A stretch of DNA of 64,000 nt from Photobacterium lutimaris (GTDB lineage: Bacteria > Pseudomonadota > Gammaproteobacteria > Enterobacterales > Vibrionaceae), in contig NZ_PYMH01000004.1 in the NCBI RefSeq assembly GCF_003025555.1, positions 186,001 through 250,000 on the forward strand. The letters are read 5' to 3'. The notes below the pieces were generated by a model, which was not told the origin of the DNA, did not search any database, and worked only from the letters and a program-made list of their open reading frames with translations. Each line of letters starts with the position of its first letter. Positions within the stretch are counted from its first letter, which is position 1. The position numbers were made by a program, and so were the translations under genes. Below, piece after piece: positions 18,692 to 25,394 of the stretch.

Positions 18692-19048
18692 ATGCATCTG
18701 GTGAAGCACAAATTTAGTATTGCTGATACGGTTATCGTTAATCACGGGATGATTGACCCTGATTTTGGTCAAGATATCTCTGGGTGGGTGGGTGCTGTCG
18801 AGGGCTGCTGTTTTGTCGAAGGCACTGGTTATATCTATAAAGTGCGTTGGAGCAAGGAAACGCTTAATGAAAGCCGTGTGTTAAGGGTTTCTTGCGAGGA
18901 ACGAGGCATCGACTTTGAGACCATGCAACTATTCGAGAGCGAGCTATCCCTCCACTCTTCTGTTCGGGGCCAACGCTTTATCGATCAATGCTTGCATTTA
19001 CCAAGGCGAAAGCGGGCTTGTTCATATGGGGACTTTTTGATTGGATGA
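18692..19048 (+). CDS. Small hypothetical protein inside the mtl region
   Basis: A 118-residue soluble protein with a good ribosome site (GGGGGAGAGG) before the ATG at 18692. I cannot name it. The N-terminal pattern (FSIADTVIVNHGMIDPDFGQDISGWVG, then IYKVRWSKETL) suggests a small beta-barrel resembling SH3-like domains of uncharacterised short proteins; that is from memory. The C-terminus is basic (LPRRKRACSYGD). It sits between mtlD and the IIC-only mtlA copy, where standard Vibrio mtl operons have no gene. Confidence 0.65.
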   Translation: MHLVKHKFSIADTVIVNHGMIDPDFGQDISGWVGAVEGCCFVEGTGYIYKVRWSKETLNESRVLRVSCEERGIDFETMQLFESELSLHSSVRGQRFIDQCLHLPRRKRACSYGDFLIG

Positions 19049-19122
19049 GAATGAAGGGCTTGGACGTAGGTATGTGAACTTGAATATTGGTAATTGAAGC
19101 TAACGAAATCAATACTGTGATA

Positions 19123-19178
19123 TATACCCAAGTGACTTTACATTATTGAACTCAGTCTATTGAAGTTACTTGGGTATA
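19123..19178. repeat. Imperfect inverted repeat of the TATACCCAAGT type
   Basis: The arms TATACCCAAGTGACTT (19123-19138) and AAGTTACTTGGGTATA (19163-19178) pair over 16 positions with one mismatch. Related CGACTTGGGTATA follows at about 19200, and TGACTTGGGTAATG with a GCCCAAGTATTTGGGT hairpin occurs near 62247-62288. This looks like a dispersed intergenic repeat. A TGTGA CRP half-site at 19116-19120 abuts it. Confidence 0.6.
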
Positions 19179-19244
19179 AGCAATTGTGTGGTGTCTCTCG
19201 ACTTGGGTATAGTGGTTCAAGAAAGAAAAATGATGGGATGATTT

Positions 19245-20306
19245 ATGCTTTCACCAACAACAAAAATAAAAATACATAGCTTCGGCCGCTTTCTTACCAA
19301 TATGGTGCTGCCAAATATTGGAGCATTTATCGCTTGGGGCTTTTTAACGGCACTGTTTATACCAACGGGCTGGTGGCCTAACGAAACATTAGCCCAACTT
19401 GTTGAACCGATGATCATCTATTTACTCCCATTACTGATTGGTTATTCAGGGGGGAAGTTGATCGGTGGGGAGCGCGGCGCTGTTGTGGGGGCCGTGACAA
19501 CAATGGGTGCCATTGTTGGTACTGATATTCCTATGTTTATGGGAGCGATGATCCTTGGGCCGATGGGCGGTTGGCTCATTAAAAAGTTTGATCAAGCGGT
19601 AGAAGGCAAGATCAAGAGTGGTTTTGAGATGCTGGTGAATAACTTTTCCTCCGGCATCATAGGAATGATGTGTGCCATCATTGCGTTCTTTATGATTGGC
19701 CCAGCAGTCAAAATTATTTCAGTCGCTTTGGCAACAGGCGTGAATGTCATGATCGATGCCGGCCTGTTACCTTTGACGTCTATCTTTGTCGAACCGGCCA
19801 AGGTCCTGTTTTTGAATAATGCTGTCAACCACGGCATTTTGTCACCACTGGGTGTACAGCAGGTACGCGAAGCTGGCGAGTCAATCTTCTTCTTGATTGA
19901 GGCCAACCCCGGACCTGGACTTGGTATCTTGTTGGCTTATATGGTGTTTGGCCAAGGAATGGCTAAACAAACGGCCGGTGGCGCAACCATTATTCACTTT
20001 CTCGGCGGGATCCATGAGATTTATTTTCCGTATATTCTGATGAAGCCTCGCCTTATTATTGCGGCGATCGCTGGTGGGATGACAGGGGTGTTTGTGCTGT
20101 CGTTCTTTGAAGCAGGGATGGTGTCTCCAGCTTCTCCCGGCTCAATTTTTGCCATTTTGTTGTTAACACCCAAGTCATCACTACTTGGTGTGGTACTGTC
20201 GATTGTTTCGGCTACGGTTGTTTCTTTCGTTGTTGCCGGGGTTTTATTGAAAATAGAACCGAATACGGAAGAGAAAAGTGAAAATACGCAAGAAAAGGCA
20301 TCTTAA
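19245..20306 (+). CDS. PTS mannitol-type IIC-only permease (MtlA paralogue lacking IIB and IIA)
   Basis: A 353-residue paralogue of the IIC domain of the mtlA product at 15378, colinear from the first residues (LSPTTKIKIHSFGRFLTNMVLPNIGAFIAWGF) through GGIHEIYFPYILM. It then ends in a charged tail (KIEPNTEEKSENTQEKAS) where IIB would start. The membrane domain and GIHE motif are intact, so it is not an obvious pseudogene. It could bind or transport a hexitol using the IIB/IIA of MtlA in trans, facilitate diffusion, or act as a sensor. It lies between the unknown small gene and mtlR. Confidence 0.88.
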   Translation: MLSPTTKIKIHSFGRFLTNMVLPNIGAFIAWGFLTALFIPTGWWPNETLAQLVEPMIIYLLPLLIGYSGGKLIGGERGAVVGAVTTMGAIVGTDIPMFMGAMILGPMGGWLIKKFDQAVEGKIKSGFEMLVNNFSSGIIGMMCAIIAFFMIGPAVKIISVALATGVNVMIDAGLLPLTSIFVEPAKVLFLNNAVNHGILSPLGVQQVREAGESIFFLIEANPGPGLGILLAYMVFGQGMAKQTAGGATIIHFLGGIHEIYFPYILMKPRLIIAAIAGGMTGVFVLSFFEAGMVSPASPGSIFAILLLTPKSSLLGVVLSIVSATVVSFVVAGVLLKIEPNTEEKSENTQEKAS

Positions 20307-20401
20307 TGTGAAATAGTGCCAATCGAGGTGATACAATCACTTTTATAACAACAGGTTAAGGAAGCTACGTGCTATCCTTTTGTTACAGAGATACATAATT
20401 T

Positions 20402-20932
20402 ATGGCACATAGTGACCAAGAATCTGACATTTTAGAGCGTCTCAATGATGCCCCAACCGTACGAGGTTTTTTCATCACTTCAGTCGATGTGTTTGATGAA
20501 GCGGTTGAAAGCTTGATCCAACGGGTTTTCCGCAAAGATGACTTTGCGGTGAAATCTGTTGTTGAGCCGTTACTAAGCCAATCTGGCCCTTTAGGCGAAC
20601 TTACTGTTCGGTTAAAGCTGCTATTTGGGTTAGGCGTGGTTGAAGACAATGTGTACCACGATATTGAAGCAATCATTAAACTGCGTGATTTTTTGAATAA
20701 AGAAGGTAAAGAGTATAGCTTCACAGAGCCAGCTATTCTCGAGTCCGTCAAGCAATTACATATGGTGAAAACCATGGGGGTTGTATTATTGGACGTAGCA
20801 CCACCTGATGATGATACCGATATTGCTTTTTATCAGATGCAGCTTGCTCGCCAGGAGCAAGTGATTAAATCGGCAATGGCATTAGCCGTATCTGGCATTT
20901 GCGGTGAACTCGACAAAGATAGTCCTTTCTAA
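20402..20932 (+). CDS. mtlR: MltR-family mannitol operon repressor
   Basis: A 176-residue helical protein of the MltR family: VRGFFITSVDVFDEAVESLIQRVFRKDD, LLSQSGPLGELTVRLKLLFGLGVV, and DIEAIIKLRDFLN. MtlR represses mtl expression in E. coli and Vibrio although it has no classical DNA-binding motif. Normally it follows mtlD directly; here the small gene and the IIC paralogue intervene. Confidence 0.93.
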   Translation: MAHSDQESDILERLNDAPTVRGFFITSVDVFDEAVESLIQRVFRKDDFAVKSVVEPLLSQSGPLGELTVRLKLLFGLGVVEDNVYHDIEAIIKLRDFLNKEGKEYSFTEPAILESVKQLHMVKTMGVVLLDVAPPDDDTDIAFYQMQLARQEQVIKSAMALAVSGICGELDKDSPF

Positions 20933-20956
20933 TCTTCTGACGTTTTCCTTTTCATT

Positions 20957-21358
20957 TTGTACGCTATCAACATAGTGAAAGCCAAGATAAAGCTAAAGCG
21001 GGTTAGTTGTGGAAAAAGAAAACGTATAACCATCGCCGATATTGCCAAACTGGCAGGGGTTTCCAAAACAACCGCAAGTATGGTGCTTAATGGTCGGGCA
21101 TCAACTTTTCGGATCAAAGACGAAACTCGCAAAGGGTCCTTGTTTCAATATCTCGAGAGTTGGAGCGTTTATGCCGAGGGGCTGATCAAGCGGCAAGTTG
21201 ATGGGTTGGTAATTACTTCAAGCCACACCAATGACGCGTATTACCAAAATCTGAGTAAACAAATTCCGGTACTGCAACTTGACCGCCATATTGGCCAGTC
21301 CTCCCTTCCTATGGTGATCACCGACGCTGCAAAAGTGACTGCCAACATTAAGCTCTGA
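20957..21358 (+). pseudogene. Decayed LacI/Cra-family regulator
   Basis: The translation holds a LacI helix-turn-helix (RITIADIAKLAGVSKTTASMVLNGRA, then RIKDETRKG) and jumps directly to mid-core sequence (YAEGLIKRQVDGLVITSS, then PVLQLDRHIG). About 60 residues present in Cra or FruR between these blocks are missing. It stops at VTANIKL, lacking roughly the last 200 residues. Only a TTG opens the frame and no good ribosome site is seen. I read it as a remnant of a sugar-responsive repressor with an internal deletion and a lost 3' half. A stable truncated DNA-binding protein is possible but less likely. Confidence 0.75.
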
Positions 21359-21382
21359 CTCCAATCTTGAGGCGATATTGTT

Positions 21383-22282
21383 TTACTGCGAACGTGATAA
21401 AATTTCTTTTATATCAGTGATGTGAGAGGCGTTCGGTTCGTTGAGGTGATAAATGCCAACGATACCTGTTTGTGGCGCGGAGGTGCTGGGGAGTGGGACA
21501 ATATCAAATTGCTCGAAGTAGTTCGCCATGCTTTTTGTATACGGCATGACGGCTTTGGAGGTTGTAAGTAAATCGAGACTGGCGCTGAGTGAATTGATTT
21601 CATATGTAATACGCTCACTGAGTTTTTTCCGCTCTTTTTCTTGTTGCTTGGGTTGCGGGTTTTCAATCAAGTGCTGATAGCTGTCTTGATCTGGCGTGAC
21701 TTGCAATAGTGGGTACATATGACTGTTATCGCCTGGATTACCGCTAAGCAATAAGGGGTGAGAACGATGTACAAACTGCGCTTCTTGATCTTGCAGTATG
21801 GGGGTGAATTGTACGTTGCAGCGGCGGGAAAGGCCGTGAATTTCGTGCCCGATGAACAAGTCGATATGACCGTGTACCAACATGTCCATTAACTTGAGGT
21901 GATTACCAAACTCCAGTTGAATGGAAATACCAGGATGTTGCTCGCAATAGCGTTGTAATGCGGATTTGACAAAGACTTCCCACCAGGCGTCACCGGTACC
22001 CATTTTGATCTTTTCTGTTTTCCTTGCTTTCAGATCGGCGAGCTTATCCAGCATGGTATCGTGACGGCGACTCAATTCCTGTAATTGCTCATGGAGCAAC
22101 TTACCGTACTCGGTGAGATCAACGCCTTTCGAACGGCGGGTGAAGAGGATGACATCTAAGTTTTTTTCCAGCTTTTTCATGTTGTTGGTGAGCGTCGGCT
22201 GGCTCAGGTTCAACTGTTCAGCAGCTGAACTGATGCTGCCATGTTCAGCAATGACGAGAAACTGGCGGTAGTGCTTGTCCAT
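21383..22282 (-). CDS. LysR-family transcriptional regulator divergent from alpha-glucosidase
   Basis: A 299-residue LysR regulator: MDKHYRQFLVIAEHGSISSA opens the HTH, followed by QPTLTNNMKKLEKNLDVILFTR and an effector domain with DLFIGHEIHG. The start at 22282 puts the HTH at the very N-terminus; 22321 would add 13 residues. It is divergent from the GH13 alpha-glucosidase at 22499, and a perfect inverted repeat lies between them. It is therefore the probable regulator of that gene, with a sugar-derived effector unknown. Confidence 0.87.
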   Translation of the reverse strand: MDKHYRQFLVIAEHGSISSAAEQLNLSQPTLTNNMKKLEKNLDVILFTRRSKGVDLTEYGKLLHEQLQELSRRHDTMLDKLADLKARKTEKIKMGTGDAWWEVFVKSALQRYCEQHPGISIQLEFGNHLKLMDMLVHGHIDLFIGHEIHGLSRRCNVQFTPILQDQEAQFVHRSHPLLLSGNPGDNSHMYPLLQVTPDQDSYQHLIENPQPKQQEKERKKLSERITYEINSLSASLDLLTTSKAVMPYTKSMANYFEQFDIVPLPSTSAPQTGIVGIYHLNEPNASHITDIKEILSRSQ

Positions 22283-22387
22283 CGATAGAAACCTGTGAAA
22301 AATCTTTGCAAGCAGTCTCACACTTTTTGAAATCTATCACAAAGCGAAAGGGGACTAACTTGTGATCTCGGTCGTTAATTATCTTTG

Positions 22388-22410
22388 TGATATAGACAAA
22401 ATCTATATCA
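22388..22410. promoter_or_regulatory. Perfect inverted repeat between LysR and alpha-glucosidase genes
   Basis: The arms TGATATAGA (22388-22396) and TCTATATCA (22402-22410) are exact reverse complements around CAAAA. The centre-to-arm geometry contains the T-N11-A pattern of LysR sites. It lies about 90 bases from the GH13 start and about 105 from the LysR start, right for control of both. Confidence 0.7.
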
Positions 22411-22498
22411 TTGAGGGGGGAGTGTATTTTCCATAACAAGGGGGGCGTCATAAAATATGGCCAAATACGTTACCATGACTTCTTATTGAGGGTTTGCC

Positions 22499-24148
22499 AT
22501 GAATATTACGCCTAAGTGGTGGCACGATGCCGTTGTATACCAGATTTACCCACGCAGCTTCTGCGATAGCAACAATGACGGTATGGGAGATCTTCAGGGT
22601 ATTATAAGCAAGCTGGATTACCTGAAAACCCTGGGTGTTAATGTCCTGTGGTTGTCGCCGGTGTACAAATCACCGATGGATGACAATGGCTATGATATTT
22701 CTGATTACCAAGATATCGCACCAGAATTTGGCACCATGGCCGATATGGATGAACTGCTTACTGAAGCGAAAAGACGCGACATCCGTATCATTATGGATTT
22801 GGTGGTCAACCATACTTCCGATGAACACCCTTGGTTTATCGAAGCGCGTAAATCAAAAGATAACCCTTACCGCGATTATTACGTTTGGCGCCAACCTGCA
22901 GAAGGGGGTGGGGTGCCGGATGAAATGGGCTCTGTATTTGGCGGAAGCGGCTGGGAGTTCGATGAGCAAACCGGCGAATACTTCCTACACATTTTCTCTA
23001 AGCGCCAGCCTGACTTGAACTGGGAAAACCCCAAGGTTCAAGAGGAAGTGCACAAGATGATGAATTGGTGGATTGATAAGGGGATCGGTGGTTTCCGCTT
23101 GGACGTTATTGATCTTATTGGTAAGGAAATTGATAAGAAAATAACGGGTAATGGCCCGCGCCTGCACCCGCTTATCCAGCAGATGAACCGAGCGACCTTC
23201 GGTGATAAGGATTTGCTGACCGTGGGTGAAACGTGGGATGCCACACCGGAGATTGCCAAACTGTATAGCGATCCTGCCCGTGAAGAGTTTTCGATGGTCT
23301 TCCAGTTTGAGCATATCAGCCTGACCTGGAAGCATGGTGATAAGTGGCAGCCGATTCCGCTTGATTTACCGACATTTAAGAAAGTGTTAACTAAGTGGCA
23401 GGTTGAACTGGCCGATGGAGGCTGGAACTCATTGTTCTGGAACAACCATGATCTTCCCCGTGTAGTGTCGAAATATGGCTGTGATGGACAGTACCGCGTG
23501 GAGTCGGCAAAAATGCTCGCAACGACTTTGCATATGATGAAAGGTACGCCTTACATTTACCAAGGTGAAGAGATCGGCATGACCAATGTCGCCTTTGATA
23601 GCATTGATGAATACCGTGATATCGAGACGCTGAATTTCTACAAAGAGCGAACGGAGAATGGGGTCGCACCGGAAACAATGCTGGCAGCGGTGCATGAAAA
23701 CAGCCGTGATAACGGACGTACGCCAATGCAATGGAGCGACAGCGATAACGGCGGTTTCTCATCTGTCGAGCCGTGGATCAAGGCCAACCCAAACTTCCCA
23801 GAAGTGAATGTCAACGCTGCGCTAGACGACCAAAACTCAGTGTTCTACCACTACCAAAAACTGATTGAACTGCGTAAGTCCTTACCGGTTATTGTCTACG
23901 GCGAGTTTGAGCCAGTATTTGAAGATCACGACAAAGTCTTTGGCTATGTGCGTTCTGATGCAAACCAGCGCTTGTTTGTGCTCAATAACTTTACGGCAGA
24001 AGAAGTCACCTTGGCGTTGCCTGAGTATTTACAGGCAGAGCGAGTCGAGTGTGTCATTGCAAACTATGCACACCATCAAGTGTTATCAGCCACGATTACG
24101 CTCAAGCCGTATGAATCTTTTGCTGTACTGCTACCTGAAGGTCGCTAA
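22499..24148 (+). CDS. GH13 alpha-glucosidase (oligo-1,6-glucosidase / dextran glucosidase type)
   Basis: A 549-residue cytoplasmic GH13 enzyme. GH13 regions: DLVVNHTSDEHPWF (region I), GGFRLDVIDLIGKEID with the nucleophile Asp (II), TVGETWDATPE with the acid/base Glu (III), and FWNNHDLPRVVSKYG with the transition-state Asp (IV). The VIDLI after the nucleophile and the QPDLNWENP loop fit oligo-1,6-glucosidases, which split isomaltose and branch-derived oligosaccharides; trehalose-6-phosphate hydrolase is less likely. It should finish degradation of imported dextrins to glucose. Confidence 0.9.
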   Translation: MNITPKWWHDAVVYQIYPRSFCDSNNDGMGDLQGIISKLDYLKTLGVNVLWLSPVYKSPMDDNGYDISDYQDIAPEFGTMADMDELLTEAKRRDIRIIMDLVVNHTSDEHPWFIEARKSKDNPYRDYYVWRQPAEGGGVPDEMGSVFGGSGWEFDEQTGEYFLHIFSKRQPDLNWENPKVQEEVHKMMNWWIDKGIGGFRLDVIDLIGKEIDKKITGNGPRLHPLIQQMNRATFGDKDLLTVGETWDATPEIAKLYSDPAREEFSMVFQFEHISLTWKHGDKWQPIPLDLPTFKKVLTKWQVELADGGWNSLFWNNHDLPRVVSKYGCDGQYRVESAKMLATTLHMMKGTPYIYQGEEIGMTNVAFDSIDEYRDIETLNFYKERTENGVAPETMLAAVHENSRDNGRTPMQWSDSDNGGFSSVEPWIKANPNFPEVNVNAALDDQNSVFYHYQKLIELRKSLPVIVYGEFEPVFEDHDKVFGYVRSDANQRLFVLNNFTAEEVTLALPEYLQAERVECVIANYAHHQVLSATITLKPYESFAVLLPEGR

Positions 24149-24190
24149 ATCCAGTTAACTGCGGTTAATTGTCTTACTACTGCTAGGCTT

Positions 24191-24226
24191 GGCTCTATTT
24201 CATTACTGAAATAGAGCCCTTTTTTT
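24191..24226 (+). terminator. Intrinsic terminator of the alpha-glucosidase gene
   Basis: The perfect 12-bp arms GGCTCTATTTCA and TGAAATAGAGCC are followed by C and seven T. It lies only 20 bases before the next gene start, so that gene needs read-through or a promoter overlapping the hairpin. Confidence 0.93.
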
Positions 24227-24245
24227 AGGGAGAAAATGCAAAATT

Positions 24246-25337
24246 ATGCATTATCAAATTCAAGGTGATCAGGTTCTATTCACTCTCTCGAGCACTTATG
24301 GGAAATTATATTTAAAAGGCACGTTTACTAACTGGAAGCTCGATGAAGGTTTTCGTTTTGAACGGTGTGGCAATGAATATCAATTGAAAAAAAACGTAAA
24401 TGAAGTGAATAAAATCGGCAACTCAGGTTTTATTGAATACGTTATTTGGAGCGAGGAAGCACAGGCTGCTGTTGAAATAGATAACGTTCAGGATGGTTAC
24501 TGCTTTAATAACCAAAGCAATGGTGGGCTTAACCATTTATTGTTTCTTGAAAAGCCTTCTGAGTGTCAATTAAAAGAGATATCGGAGGCATCCAAGCATT
24601 CTTTTTTTATAAAAAACCAAAAAACACATTTTTCATCAGACTATCAACTCGCTAACTTTCGTTCGGTTGATGGTGGTGATTTAAAACCTGGCTGGCTTTA
24701 CCGGTCTTATCACCCTGTGACCCCGTCTAGGGCTAATCATTCAGTATTAAAAGTGATTGAGCCTGTCAGACAGGCAACAGCGATGGCACTCACCGAGCAA
24801 CACCGGATTAGCAGTGTTATCAATTTATCAGACAGTGAAGAAGTGCTAGCTCGGTCTATGCCTTCGGCCCCTGAAAGCTATTATCAACGCTGCTGGCAAA
24901 AGGGTAACGTACACAGCGTCCCTATGGCCTACGAGACCGTATATTTCATGTCAGACAGAAATGAGGCGCTAAACGATGATGAGCTGGGTTTTGAAGATGG
25001 TATTCGGCGTCTGATAGCGGTTGTTGCCAGACACTCGGGGCCATATTTAGTCCACTGCCGGCTGGGATCAGACAGAACGGGCGTCACTTGTGCGTTTCTT
25101 CAGCTATTGATGGGGGCCTCGAAACAGGAAATTGCCGACAACTATCTCAAAACTAATCAGCTTGGCATTGGTGAGTACCGAAGCTTTAGGTTGCTGGAGA
25201 GGGCGTTACAAGCTGCGATTGGTAAGGATTGTTTTTCTAATGGGGATGAGAAAGTGAAAGCCTATTTGAAGCGCCTGAATATACCTGAAGAGTTAATGAC
25301 GCAAGCAAAAGCAAACCTGTCTGGGAAAATGTGTTAA
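24246..25337 (+). CDS. Putative glucan phosphatase: glycogen-binding-like module fused to CX5R phosphatase
   Basis: A 363-residue cytoplasmic protein with two parts. Residues about 1-105 resemble a CBM48/AMPK-type glycogen-binding or E-set beta-sandwich: GKLYLKGTFTNWKLDEGFRFERCGNEYQL, with Trp30 as a likely sugar-stacking residue. Residues about 130-345 form a protein-tyrosine-phosphatase-like domain: GWLYRSYHPVTPSRANHS, ISSVINLSDSEE, and the P-loop GPYLVHCRLGSDRTGVTC with nucleophile Cys271 and Arg277. Carbohydrate-binding module plus phosphatase is the layout of laforin and SEX4, which dephosphorylate glycogen and starch. Neighbours on both sides are alpha-glucan enzymes. A second ATG at 24236 in another frame opens a 10-codon frame overlapping the start; GGGAG at 24228-24232 fits neither ATG ideally. 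The substrate is inference. Confidence 0.72.
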   Translation: MHYQIQGDQVLFTLSSTYGKLYLKGTFTNWKLDEGFRFERCGNEYQLKKNVNEVNKIGNSGFIEYVIWSEEAQAAVEIDNVQDGYCFNNQSNGGLNHLLFLEKPSECQLKEISEASKHSFFIKNQKTHFSSDYQLANFRSVDGGDLKPGWLYRSYHPVTPSRANHSVLKVIEPVRQATAMALTEQHRISSVINLSDSEEVLARSMPSAPESYYQRCWQKGNVHSVPMAYETVYFMSDRNEALNDDELGFEDGIRRLIAVVARHSGPYLVHCRLGSDRTGVTCAFLQLLMGASKQEIADNYLKTNQLGIGEYRSFRLLERALQAAIGKDCFSNGDEKVKAYLKRLNIPEELMTQAKANLSGKMC

Positions 25338-25340
25338 TCA

Positions 25341-25376
25341 ATCAGCCCGAACTAATATTTATTAGAGCGGGCTGGT
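25341..25376. terminator. Bidirectional hairpin between convergent genes
   Basis: The outer arms ATCAGCCCG and CGGGCTGGT and inner arms CTAATA and TATTAG stack into one long hairpin between the phosphatase gene and the convergent debranching enzyme gene. Confidence 0.65.
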
Positions 25377-25394
25377 TGGTGTTGCTACAGCGCT

